Shown: piece after piece, positions 1-9,117 of the stretch
Position numbering within the stretch: the first letter of the stretch is position 1
Layout: each line of letters opens with the position of its first letter
DNA from: Nitrososphaerota archaeon
GTDB taxonomy: Archaea; Thermoproteota; Nitrososphaeria; Conexivisphaerales; UBA164
Direction: 5' to 3'
NCBI GenBank assembly: GCA_023381255.1
Contig: JAMCTX010000002.1
Location: forward strand, 54,742 to 118,741
DNA length: 64,000 nucleotides
Notes under the pieces: generated by a model
Database searches by the model: none
What the model saw: the letters and a program-made list of their open reading frames with translations, nothing else
What the model was told of the DNA's origin: nothing
Translations under genes and position numbers: made by a program

Positions 1-502
1 TGTTTGACTGAAAGGCAAGAAGGTGGGCTGCTTCAACCTGTATTTTCTGCCCGGGCTGCAGAGTTATCTGATCAAGTGCCCCGTATGCATGCAGAAACAA
101 TTTTCCTGATCCGGTGAACCTGGCAAGGAAAAGGCCTTCGCCACCAAATATGCCGGCTGAAAGTTTTGCCATCTGCGAATCATAATTTACGCTGTTTTCT
201 GCCACCAAAAATGAGTGCGCTTCCGCCAATATGGGTTGGTCAACATCAATTTGGAAAACCTTCCCCGGAAATATCCCAGCAAATGCTGCTTCTCCTGGGC
301 CGCTTACCTGTGTCACAAAAAAGGTGGAACCCGTTATTTCTCTTTTCAGTGCTCCAAATAACCCCCCCTTCATTATGGTTTGCATCGAGACCGTTTCAGA
401 TTTGGTTAGCATATGACCTGCATCGCCGTAGACGCTTTCTCCTGGGCCCAGTTTCACCTTGACATACTGCAAATCATTTCCTTGAATGTTAAATTCGACC
501 AT
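1..502 (-). CDS. TIGR00266/AIM24 family protein, C-terminus truncated by window edge
   Basis: Own translation of the minus strand from ATG at 502-500: MVEFNIQGNDLQYVKVKLGPGESVYGDAGHMLTKSETVSMQTIMKGGLFGALKREITGSTFFVTQ..., open to window edge; not in the supplied ORF track. Confidence 0.85.
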   Translation of the reverse strand, partial: MVEFNIQGNDLQYVKVKLGPGESVYGDAGHMLTKSETVSMQTIMKGGLFGALKREITGSTFFVTQVSGPGEAAFAGIFPGKVFQIDVDQPILAEAHSFLVAENSVNYDSQMAKLSAGIFGGEGLFLARFTGSGKLFLHAYGALDQITLQPGQKIQVEAAHLLAFQSN

Positions 503-632
503 GCAATTTAATAATCAATTTATTGTTTTATATAATTTGCGTTTTATAAAGATGGTTTAATTAAATCAGCAGTCAGGCACATAAAATATATCTAACTAGA
601 TATCGAGCTAGAATACCACCAAGAACCTTAAA

Positions 633-1427
633 TTACCTACCTTTGATGATATTAATTATGTCATCAATTTTTGCGGGTTTGAACCCGTTAATGCTGTTGC
701 CAGACAGTGTCATGTTATAAAGCTCAATGTTGCCATGCATTATGGCAAATTTTTCCAGCAGCTGTTTGCCTATTCTGAGCTTTGCGATTTTCCTTGCCTT
801 ATCCTTTTTTGATATATTTGAAAAATTGCCGATTTCCTCCCCAAAATCCATGCCTATCAGCACGATCATTTCCGGGCCAAGTACGAGCGCGAATTGAGCA
901 CTCCTATCGCCATCAGTGAATCCCCCGAAATTGTAAAGATTTCCGCGGGGCTCGCATTGCGTGGTTCCGATTAAACTTTTTAGCTGGTGCACGTAACTGG
1001 TTAATGCATCAATGTTGTCTCCATGAGAATGCACAACAGTCACGGAGCCGTCGTTTGACATTTTGACCTCCTCTTCCGGATAACCGTCAAGGTCAGTGAC
1101 TATGAAATCTGGATTGGTGCCGGTTATTTTCTTTAATGCGTAAGAAGCCCCATCCGCAGCTATCGTCACAAAATTTTCTAGGATGGAGTTTGCCATCAAA
1201 GATTCCAGGTCGGCTTCCAGGGAAGGGCCTGCACCCAAAACCAGAACTTTCCTGCCGCCATACTGCTTAACGATTTTTCTCAGATCGATTGCCGGCTTCC
1301 TGTCCATAAGCCGGTTAAGGTATGACGAACTCATGTAATCCTTGCCGATATCCAACCCGAGTTTGTCGGCTATTTCAAAATAAGAACCTGCGTCCCATCC
1401 GTTAAGGTGAAAGTACTGCCCGTCCAA
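633..1427 (-). CDS. Archaeal 6-hydroxymethylpterin diphosphokinase-like (DUF115/MptE family)
   Basis: VLVLGAGPSLEADLE, ADGA, DFIVTDLDG, VHSHGDN motifs. Confidence 0.8.
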   Translation of the reverse strand: MDGQYFHLNGWDAGSYFEIADKLGLDIGKDYMSSSYLNRLMDRKPAIDLRKIVKQYGGRKVLVLGAGPSLEADLESLMANSILENFVTIAADGASYALKKITGTNPDFIVTDLDGYPEEEVKMSNDGSVTVVHSHGDNIDALTSYVHQLKSLIGTTQCEPRGNLYNFGGFTDGDRSAQFALVLGPEMIVLIGMDFGEEIGNFSNISKKDKARKIAKLRIGKQLLEKFAIMHGNIELYNMTLSGNSINGFKPAKIDDIINIIKGR

Positions 1428-2412
1428 CTATCCTTCCATCCTTCATCATTTTTAAAACTTCATTGGCTTCAGCCACTTTAAACCTTGTGGTTTTAATTTT
1501 TATTTTACCCTTTGATGCCAGGTACAAAACTTCATTCATGTCGCTGCGAGGCCCAATCATGGACCCCCTGACCTTAATCTCCTTTACAAACCTGAAATCG
1601 TGAATATCCCCGAAGACGCCCATCACAAACGTTCCCCTCTTTTTTACAAGCCTGAGGGAAGCGTCAATTGCTTTTTGCGATGGCGAAAACACTATCACAG
1701 AACCTGCACTATCATGGTATTTTTCAAGATTATCATAGTTCCTGTTTGTCATTATTACATCGTCAGCCCCCATTTCCTTTGCCAGCTGGGCATGTTCATC
1801 ACTTGTAGACACCGCGATCACGCGGGCACCAAACAGTTTGGAAGTCTGTATTGCTACATGCCCCACTCCCCCTATACCAACCACATAGACCGTGCTTTCT
1901 GGGCCAAGGGCTGCCATCTTTGAGGCCCTGTAAGCCGTTACGCCAGGGCAGAACAGAGGCGCATCCGACTGCAAGTCTATCCCTTCCGGTATGCTGTACA
2001 CGTAGTTTGCCTTTGCAAGCACGTATTCTGCATAGCCTCCGTCAACGGTTTCGCCAGTTATCTGCGCGCTGTCACATAAATGCTCATTGCCTGTAAGGCA
2101 GTGTTCACACCTTCCGCAGCTGTTCCATAGTGGTGACAAGCCCACGGGCTGGCCAGCCTTCAGGTTATTCACCCCTTCCCCAAGCTCAGCAACTTTGCCT
2201 ATTATTTCATGCCCGGGAATTATTGGCAATTTAGCGGGCACCCCGTACTGAACCCAGTCGCCCTCTATCATATGAAGATTTGAATGGCAGACGCCGGTTG
2301 ATATGATCTTTACCAGGATTTCGCCGGTTGAAGGTTTGGGGGTAGGATAATCTTCGTATTTTAGCGGATTAGATTCAATTTTTCCAACATCATGCAGGAC
2401 CATCGCTTTCAT
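1402..2412 (-). CDS. Zinc-dependent alcohol dehydrogenase
   Basis: GVCHSNLHMIEGDW, GHEIIGKV, CGRCEHCLTGNEHLC structural Zn motif, GIGGVGHVAIQ. Confidence 0.93.
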   Translation of the reverse strand: MKAMVLHDVGKIESNPLKYEDYPTPKPSTGEILVKIISTGVCHSNLHMIEGDWVQYGVPAKLPIIPGHEIIGKVAELGEGVNNLKAGQPVGLSPLWNSCGRCEHCLTGNEHLCDSAQITGETVDGGYAEYVLAKANYVYSIPEGIDLQSDAPLFCPGVTAYRASKMAALGPESTVYVVGIGGVGHVAIQTSKLFGARVIAVSTSDEHAQLAKEMGADDVIMTNRNYDNLEKYHDSAGSVIVFSPSQKAIDASLRLVKKRGTFVMGVFGDIHDFRFVKEIKVRGSMIGPRSDMNEVLYLASKGKIKIKTTRFKVAEANEVLKMMKDGRIVGRAVLSP

Positions 2413-2461
2413 GCATATTATTTGATGCCATTAATTTAAAAAGCTATATGAAGATGTTAAA

Positions 2462-2572
2462 CCTGTGCACAGGCGGTTTTCATACCAAAAATTTATCGCA
2501 AACCAGGCATTCACGTTGCGCACAACCTGAAATGTGCACTCGGTCATTATGTTTATTTAGATGGTATGAAAA
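2462..2572. promoter_or_regulatory. Putative operator region between zinc ADH and PadR genes
   Basis: Perfect 12-bp palindrome CCTGTGCACAGG (2462-2473) and 11-bp inverted repeat TTTTCATACCA (2477-2487)/TGGTATGAAAA (2562-2572). Confidence 0.5.
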
Positions 2573-2904
2573 TAATATATAAAATGACAAAAGCGAAAAA
2601 TCCAAAGGGCCTTCTTGAAGCCTGCGCGCTTTATCTTTCATCCAAGTATCCATTTACAGGGAAAGATCTAATGGACTTCACAAGTAAAATCACCGCCGGC
2701 GCCTGGAAACCAAGTCCGGGTTCTGTCTACCCTCTGCTGGAAAGGCTTAAGATGCGGGGGTTAATTTATTCGGTCTCTTCTGAAAGATATATAATTACGG
2801 ACAGCGGCAAACAGGAACTGAATAACCTGGTATTGCAGCTTAAAAATATCAAAGGCATGATAGATGCAGTACTGGATAATATCAAAACTGACCAAACAAA
2901 ATAA
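2566..2904 (+). CDS. PadR family transcriptional regulator
   Basis: PSPGSVYPLLERLKMRGLIY...YIITDSGKQEL winged-helix pattern. Confidence 0.85.
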   Translation: MKIIYKMTKAKNPKGLLEACALYLSSKYPFTGKDLMDFTSKITAGAWKPSPGSVYPLLERLKMRGLIYSVSSERYIITDSGKQELNNLVLQLKNIKGMIDAVLDNIKTDQTK

Positions 2905-3101
2905 GGCGCAAGTTAAACGCGACTCAGACAAATGCCTTCATATCACTGATCACCATAACTCTGAATCATCACAGTCGCTGACCGGTATATTATAACCAAA
3001 CTTAATTAATTTACCTGAGTCACAACACGGAAAAATCATACCAAACAGGCCTCCTATACATCAACCAATTCAGTTGGTAAATTGAAACATAAATATTTAT
3101 T

Positions 3102-3120
3102 AACACTTAAAACAAGTGTT
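3102..3120 (+). promoter_or_regulatory. Perfect 7-bp dyad between TATA-like box and L3 start
   Basis: AACACTT-AAAAC-AAGTGTT just downstream of AAATATTTAT. Confidence 0.65.
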
Positions 3121-3136
3121 GGGAAGGTGAAGGCTT

Positions 3137-4039
3137 ATAGGCCACAGAAAGCATCATGCACCACATAGAGGATCTTTGGCGTTTTATCCAAGGGTGAGGA
3201 CGTCTCACATTATGCCCAGGATAAGATACGTTAGTCAGGATAGTAATCTTGGACTAGCGGCAGCTGTTGGATTAAAGGCTGGTATGGGCCACGCTTTAAT
3301 TGTCGATGACAGGAGCGGGAGCCCAAATTTTGGCAAACCGCTTTTTGTTTCTTATACGGTTGTTGCAATTCCTCAAATCAAGGTGGTTGATGCGAAAATT
3401 TACAAGGAAATTGACGGGTATCTCAAAAACACCGGTAAGCTGGGACAGGATTCTGATATCAAGGGCGCTGATGAAATAAGGGCAATAGCCCAGATTGTCC
3501 CCAAGGATTCTGGTTTTTCGCAGAAAAAACCGTTTGAAATTGAAATCCCCATTACAGGAAAAAACAACGAAGAAAAGGCCGAATTTGTAAAAAAGTATAT
3601 CGGGCAGTCTTTTGACCAAAACGAGGTTCTGTCAAAATGGAGCTATGTAGATATAGTCGGGATCACTAAGGGCAGAGGGTTTCAGGGACCAGTAAAGAGG
3701 TTTGGGATAAAGAGGAAGCAGCACAAATCCAGGAAAAGCGTCAGGGCTGTAGGGACAATAGGTCCCTGGCATCCCGCATCCGTAATGTATACTGTTCCAA
3801 GAGCCGGGCAAATGGGATACCACAGAAGGACGATATACAACCTGAGAATCATGGGCATTTCCAAAGAGCCCGGAATTCAGCTTACGACCAAGACAGTAAA
3901 AGGCAACTATCTGCTGCTGAAGGGCACCGTGCCAGGACCGGTTGGAAGGCCAGTGGTGATAAGGAAGGCAGTGAGGATAAAGGCGCAGGCAAAAATGCCA
4001 TCCATAATAAATTTAAGCTTAAATGGTGTTAAAATATGA
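3137..4039 (+). CDS. rpl3: 50S ribosomal protein L3 (probable non-canonical ATA start; ORF track starts at TTG 3176)
   Basis: L3 sequence; the in-frame upstream extension (I/M)GHRKHHAPHRGSLAFYPRV matches a typical archaeal L3 N-terminus; GGTGA at 3126-3130 is 6 nt before ATA. Confidence 0.9.
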   Translation: MGHRKHHAPHRGSLAFYPRVRTSHIMPRIRYVSQDSNLGLAAAVGLKAGMGHALIVDDRSGSPNFGKPLFVSYTVVAIPQIKVVDAKIYKEIDGYLKNTGKLGQDSDIKGADEIRAIAQIVPKDSGFSQKKPFEIEIPITGKNNEEKAEFVKKYIGQSFDQNEVLSKWSYVDIVGITKGRGFQGPVKRFGIKRKQHKSRKSVRAVGTIGPWHPASVMYTVPRAGQMGYHRRTIYNLRIMGISKEPGIQLTTKTVKGNYLLLKGTVPGPVGRPVVIRKAVRIKAQAKMPSIINLSLNGVKI

Positions 4040-4785
4040 AAGCTCCTGTATATGATTTGGAAGGAAAAAAGGGAAGAAAAACTGAACTGCCGGAAATATT
4101 CGATTCAAGGGTCAATTCCACGCTGATAAATAGGGCATTTTGGATAATGTTTACCCATAATTTGCAGCCTCAGGGCAGGGATCCCATGGCAGGAATGAAG
4201 GTAAGCGCTTTGTCATGGAATACCGGACATGGCATGTCAAGGATTGCGAGGATAAAAGGCGCAGGAACCAGAAGGGCAGGGCAGGCCGGCGGGGTTGCCG
4301 GCGTCGTAAAGGGAAGGCTAACCCATCCGCCTACTTCATTAAAGGTAGTGTATAAAAAAATAAATAAAAGGGAAAAAATCTCGGCAACAATGTCGGCTTT
4401 GGCAGCTACCGCAAGTTCAGATATGGTTAGCTTGAGGGGCCATAAGATAGATCAGGACATTTCCGTGCCAATCGTTTTAGTAGACGAATTTGAATCGTTA
4501 TCCAAGACCAAGGATATAATCCAGGCACTTCTAAAGCTAAAGCTAAATGAAGAGCTTGAAAGGGTAAAGGAAAAAGGCGTGGGGCCGCTGATAGTTACCT
4601 CTACCAGGAACAGTTTATACAGGGCTGCCAATAACATATCAGGCCTTGAAGCTGTTACTGCAAGCGACGTCAGCGTTCTGCACCTGGCTCCCGGAGGAGT
4701 GCCGGGAAGGCTTGCGATATACACAAAATCTTCATTAAAAGCATTGGCAAAGAGGTTTGATGGGGTGGGCGCATATGGACGTTGA
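4036..4785 (+). CDS. rpl4: 50S ribosomal protein L4
   Basis: Archaeal L4e features ([49 protein letters not shown]); r-protein gene order. Confidence 0.96.
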   Translation: MKAPVYDLEGKKGRKTELPEIFDSRVNSTLINRAFWIMFTHNLQPQGRDPMAGMKVSALSWNTGHGMSRIARIKGAGTRRAGQAGGVAGVVKGRLTHPPTSLKVVYKKINKREKISATMSALAATASSDMVSLRGHKIDQDISVPIVLVDEFESLSKTKDIIQALLKLKLNEELERVKEKGVGPLIVTSTRNSLYRAANNISGLEAVTASDVSVLHLAPGGVPGRLAIYTKSSLKALAKRFDGVGAYGR

Positions 4786-5041
4786 CACAGCTCATAACAT
4801 AATAAAAGGAGTATACAAGACAGAAAAGAGCGTTGACCTTATTTCAAAGGAGAACAAGCTGGCCTTTGTTGTTGACAGCAACGCTAATAAACGGCAAATA
4901 AAAGAGGCAATTGAATTGTTATACGATGTAAAGGTTGTTCAGGTAAATGTATTGAAGGGAATAAAGGGTAAAAAGGCCTATGCAAAGCTGGCGCCGCAGA
5001 ATCTGGCAAGCGAGCTGGCAACGAAATTAAGCGTGATTTAA
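4775..5041 (+). CDS. rpl23: 50S ribosomal protein L23
   Basis: [31 protein letters not shown]; operon position; start trimmed to ATG 4775 overlapping the L4 end. Confidence 0.95.
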   Translation: MDVDTAHNIIKGVYKTEKSVDLISKENKLAFVVDSNANKRQIKEAIELLYDVKVVQVNVLKGIKGKKAYAKLAPQNLASELATKLSVI

Positions 5042-5042
5042 A

Positions 5043-5756
5043 ATGGGAAAGCATATTCTAACCCAAAGAAGGGGAAGGGGGACACCCCAGTTCCGTTCAA
5101 GAAAAACTGCAAAGGTAAGTTCAACCAGGTACCCGATAACTGACCCCTCTAAGACCGTGGAATATACGGTAAGAAACATAATACATGAAAGCGGAAGGCT
5201 TGCCCCATTGATGGTTGTATATGGGCAGGGTCATACGTACTATCTGCCGGCGGTAAAAGGACTGGAAGAAGGCAGAAAAATATTCATAGGCCCGGGGGCG
5301 CCTGTAAAGGACGGCAACATAATTCCTGTTGGCAATTTGCCTGAAGGAAGCCTCGTTTATAATATTGAGAAAGTGCTGAACGATGGCGGCAAATTTGTTA
5401 AAAGCGCCGGGGGATATGCCATTATAATGGGCCATGAAGCAGGGTGGACAAGCATCAAAATGCCATCAGGAAAAAAGATAACGTTTCCATCAAGCGTCAG
5501 GGCAACTGTCGGGATAGTCGCAGGGGGCGGAGTAAATGAAAAACCCATACTCAAAGCCACACTGCACAAGATGACTATGAGGGCAAGGGGAAGGAAATAT
5601 CCAACCGTAAGGGGAATTGCGATGTCTGCAGTTTACCATCCGCATGGCGGAGGGAGGCACCAGCATCCAGGCAAATCTACAACAGTTTCAAGGCTAACGC
5701 CGCCAGGCAGAAAGGTCGGCAACATTGCAGCCAGGAAGACAGGCAGGGGCAAGTGA
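5043..5756 (+). CDS. rpl2: 50S ribosomal protein L2
   Basis: GKHILTQRRGRGTPQFRS...MSAVYHPHGGGRHQHPGKSTTVSR...PPGRKVGNIAARKTGRGK. Confidence 0.97.
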   Translation: MGKHILTQRRGRGTPQFRSRKTAKVSSTRYPITDPSKTVEYTVRNIIHESGRLAPLMVVYGQGHTYYLPAVKGLEEGRKIFIGPGAPVKDGNIIPVGNLPEGSLVYNIEKVLNDGGKFVKSAGGYAIIMGHEAGWTSIKMPSGKKITFPSSVRATVGIVAGGGVNEKPILKATLHKMTMRARGRKYPTVRGIAMSAVYHPHGGGRHQHPGKSTTVSRLTPPGRKVGNIAARKTGRGK

Positions 5757-5802
5757 ACATGACAGAAATATTTTTATTTAGCGCGGTTTGGAGTGGGTCT
5801 TA

Positions 5803-6192
5803 ATGCCAAGGGAATTCAAATACCGCGGATACTCTGCAAATGACCTGGTTAATATGCCGTATGATCAGCTTTTTCAGATACTCCCCTCCAGAGCCAGAAG
5901 AAGCCTGAACAGGCTTGGTTCAGAAATGAATCCGGGCAAAAAGGTTCTTTTTGAAAAGCTCAAACTGGAGAGGGAAACGACAAAAACCCATGACCGCGAC
6001 ACAGTAATTTTGCCGTTCATGATCGGCAAGAAGCTGTCCGTATATACAGGCAAGGAATTTGTTCAAATAGAAATAAAACCTGAGATGATAGGGCACTATC
6101 TTGGGGAATACGTAAGCCCGATAAAGAAAGTAGTTCATGGAACGCCAGGAATCGGTGCAAGCAGAAGCTCGCTATACGTTCCGCTCAAATGA
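5803..6192 (+). CDS. rps19: 30S ribosomal protein S19
   Basis: TKTHDRDTVILPFMIGKKLSVYTGKEFVQIEIKPEMIGHYLGEY. Confidence 0.96.
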   Translation: MPREFKYRGYSANDLVNMPYDQLFQILPSRARRSLNRLGSEMNPGKKVLFEKLKLERETTKTHDRDTVILPFMIGKKLSVYTGKEFVQIEIKPEMIGHYLGEYVSPIKKVVHGTPGIGASRSSLYVPLK

Positions 6193-7108
6193 TTTCATAA
6201 ACGCCGCCTGCAACTTCCGTCTTTTTTACAGTTACACTTATGTTAAATTTGCCATAGATTTTTGCTATTACGCTTTCAAAATTTTCATTTGACGATAAAA
6301 TTAAGAGAGAAGGCCCGGCACCGCTCAAACAGACGCCGTCGGCGCCATTGCTTATGAGCCCCGCCTTTATTTCATCAAAAAAAGGAATCAAAGATGCCCC
6401 TGCCCTCATTTTCTGGTGGTAGCTATCTTCGTTTATTGCTGCTGCAATGTCAGCATAGTCCCCGTACAGGACGCCCTTTACCAGCTTTATGAGCGCATAT
6501 TTCTCATTTACGTACTGCGCAAAATCAACAGGCTGGCCCAGCGACGCCCTGGCCTTTTTTGTTTTTGATTCGCTGATTTTGACGTCTGGAATGGCAACGT
6601 AGAACCTCATGTTTCTGTATATTGAAAAGGCGTTAAACGGGTTTTTTGAATAAACAAACGAAAAGCCTCCCAACAGGCTTGCCGAAACGTTATCGGCATG
6701 GGGCGTTCCCGAAAATGCGCCCTCCGCTTTCGCGGCTATGTCCACAAGCTCGTTTAAATCCAGCCTGGAATTTATCATCAGGTTCGCCGCAAACGCGCCT
6801 GCCGCGGCCGAAGCGCCGCTTGAACCCAGCCCCCTGCCTGCTGGTATTCCTTTGATGAGCTTTACATCAATTCCAAAACCAGTTCCGGCCCTTTCGAAAA
6901 CCTCCCTGGCAGCTATTGTGGCTGTGTTCTCAGCCGGAACTTCGCCCATTCCCGTTACTGTGCTGTTTATTTTATCGCTTCCGTTGTAGGCCATTTCAAC
7001 TTCATCATAGAACGCATCAAGCGCGACGGCAGCCGTGTCAAATCCGGCAGAAAGGTTGGCCGAACTGCTGTACGCCCTTACTTTTACCCTTTTCCTTGAA
7101 GGCTTCAT
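6185..7108 (-). CDS. thrB: Homoserine kinase (GHMP family)
   Basis: SSANLSAGFDTAAVALD; IPAGRGLGSSGASAAAGA; GVCLSGAGPSLL. Confidence 0.9.
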   Translation of the reverse strand: MKPSRKRVKVRAYSSSANLSAGFDTAAVALDAFYDEVEMAYNGSDKINSTVTGMGEVPAENTATIAAREVFERAGTGFGIDVKLIKGIPAGRGLGSSGASAAAGAFAANLMINSRLDLNELVDIAAKAEGAFSGTPHADNVSASLLGGFSFVYSKNPFNAFSIYRNMRFYVAIPDVKISESKTKKARASLGQPVDFAQYVNEKYALIKLVKGVLYGDYADIAAAINEDSYHQKMRAGASLIPFFDEIKAGLISNGADGVCLSGAGPSLLILSSNENFESVIAKIYGKFNISVTVKKTEVAGGVYEII

Positions 7109-8025
7109 TTGCTGCTCACCCCTATCCTGTCCAGAATTTCAGTTGCGACTTTCATGTCAGCCAGCCCTTCATCGATGCCTGCGGGGAACTTGCCTCCGCC
7201 GAGATATTTAATGAAAGCCTGGTCTTCGTCTTTTAGCAGATCGTCCTCGTTTCCGCCCTTTGTTATTTTTTTGCCGCCCATCGTGCAGCTTGACTCACGA
7301 GATATAAAATTGGAGGAGACAACGGCGTCAGAACAAACGCCTATCCCCATCCTGAGCCTTTCCCTGGATGCCCACGAGGCCACCAGGTGCGCGGTTCCCC
7401 CGCTGCCTTCAAGGGTTGATGTTACAAAGACTTCCCTTCCGCCCTCATCCTTTTCACTCCACGCGCTCAATACCGTGAGCTGGCCGAAAATGCGGTTTGC
7501 TATGTTGATATCATGAATCATCGTGTCCAAAACAACCCCCACGTCCCTGATTCTTTCGGGGCGCCTTCCAACCCTGTAGAGTGCAACGGATTTGGCGTCT
7601 TTGCGTTCAAGGCAGTCTATCAGAGATATAACGGCCGGGTTAAACCTTTCTTCATAGCCAATTGCCAGCCTGCTTTCGCTATTCATCGCATTTTTTATTG
7701 CAAGCGCCTGTTCCAGGTTTACGGCAAGGGGTTTTTCAATCAGGAGGCCCTTGCCGGCTTTTAGAATTTTTACGGCGATCTGCGAGTGGGTTGAGGCCGG
7801 CGTGGCCAAAACTATTCCATTAACATCCGATCTGAGCATTTCATCAAGATCCTGCAGCGCCCTTACACCGTATCGGTCTGCAATGGTTTTTGCCCTGCTG
7901 AAGTCAACATCGTAAATGCAGCAAAGTGCTTTGAGGTTGCTGAGCGCATTTGCATGGTTAGACCCCCACATTCCCGCACCTATTACACCAATTTTGGTCA
8001 TTTTTTCCATAATAGTTTTACACAT
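7105..8025 (-). CDS. Gfo/Idh/MocA family oxidoreductase
   Basis: IGVIGAGMWGSNHA, GKGLLIEKPLA. Confidence 0.9.
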   Translation of the reverse strand: MCKTIMEKMTKIGVIGAGMWGSNHANALSNLKALCCIYDVDFSRAKTIADRYGVRALQDLDEMLRSDVNGIVLATPASTHSQIAVKILKAGKGLLIEKPLAVNLEQALAIKNAMNSESRLAIGYEERFNPAVISLIDCLERKDAKSVALYRVGRRPERIRDVGVVLDTMIHDINIANRIFGQLTVLSAWSEKDEGGREVFVTSTLEGSGGTAHLVASWASRERLRMGIGVCSDAVVSSNFISRESSCTMGGKKITKGGNEDDLLKDEDQAFIKYLGGGKFPAGIDEGLADMKVATEILDRIGVSSK

Positions 8026-8044
8026 GGTTTAATAAAGCTTCACC

Positions 8045-8530
8045 ATGGACCCCGTTGATCTGTTGCTTTACGAACATTCAGCGCTGAGAGTTCTCAAATC
8101 CGAATGGGAAGGCGGATATCAGAGAGTGGACTTTAAAATGTTGAACGACTTTGTGGTCAACCATCATGCCAGGGTGGAGGACGTTTATGTCTTCCCCATG
8201 ATCAAGGCCTCCAATCCGGATGACCTTGAACTGGCAAAAAACGTTGACAGAATAAGCGCCGACCATAAATTAATCGAGACGCTAGGAAGCAACATAGTAA
8301 AGTGGATCAGCAGCAACGATACAGATATGCTGAAAAGGAGAATCCCGGTCTACTGGAAAATACTTTCGGAGCACAACATGACAGAAGAAAAAACTGTATT
8401 TTACAGGCTGAAGGGCACCCTGGACAGCGTAAACGGCATAGTCGAAAGCATAAAATCATTTGGAATAGATGAATACATTAAAATTACAGGCATTTCCAGT
8501 TCAATGCTGGAGATGTATTTTTCGCCATGA
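8045..8530 (+). CDS. Hemerythrin HHE-domain protein
   Basis: LLLYEHSALR, NHHARVEDVYVFP, DHKLIE, EHNMTEEKTVFYRL. Confidence 0.85.
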   Translation: MDPVDLLLYEHSALRVLKSEWEGGYQRVDFKMLNDFVVNHHARVEDVYVFPMIKASNPDDLELAKNVDRISADHKLIETLGSNIVKWISSNDTDMLKRRIPVYWKILSEHNMTEEKTVFYRLKGTLDSVNGIVESIKSFGIDEYIKITGISSSMLEMYFSP

Positions 8531-9117
8531 GCAAGGAAGTAAATATTGACATAGACGGATACAACGTAAGGTATTTTGAAAAGGGCACGGGAAAGCCGGT
8601 TGTAATCCTGCACGGGGCTTCTTTCAACGCCGAAATATGGGTTAAAACCGGAACCCTGGATGCGATAGCCGGTTCCGGCTGGAGGCCGATTTCCGTGGAC
8701 ATGCCAGGGTTCGGGAAAACCGAGCGCGGCGGATATGACACCGTTGCGTCGTTTCTTGACAGGCTTTTCGGGAAACTCGGCATAGAGAAGGCGGTTATCG
8801 CAGGGGCGTCGCTGGGGGGAAGGGAGGCACTTGCATTCTCGGTCAAATACCCGCAGAGGGTGACCGGGCTGGTTCTCGTTGGCGCGGTAAGCGTGTGGAT
8901 GTATGAGGACATGCTTGAAAGGATAAAGGGGGTGCCCGCGCTGCTGATCTGGGGAAGCGAAGATAACATATCGCCAAAGGAGAATTACCAGATAATCATG
9001 AAGCATCTGACGAATTCCAGGCTTGCTATAATAGGAAAAATACACCCCTGCTATCTTGAAGAGCCCGCTAAATTTAACATGGAACTGACGGATTTTCTAA
9101 AATCCATTACTGCTTAG
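8527..9117 (+). CDS. Alpha/beta hydrolase
   Basis: VVILHGASFNAE, DMPGFGKTE, GASLGGREALAF. Confidence 0.9.
   Translation: MSKEVNIDIDGYNVRYFEKGTGKPVVILHGASFNAEIWVKTGTLDAIAGSGWRPISVDMPGFGKTERGGYDTVASFLDRLFGKLGIEKAVIAGASLGGREALAFSVKYPQRVTGLVLVGAVSVWMYEDMLERIKGVPALLIWGSEDNISPKENYQIIMKHLTNSRLAIIGKIHPCYLEEPAKFNMELTDFLKSITA

Noticed and set aside
166-462. Plus-strand ORFs at the left edge
   Set aside because: Antisense to a convincing minus-strand AIM24/TIGR00266 coding sequence open to the window edge
8401-9045. Minus-strand ORF of 214 aa
   Set aside because: Antisense to the hemerythrin and alpha/beta-hydrolase genes, which have clear motifs
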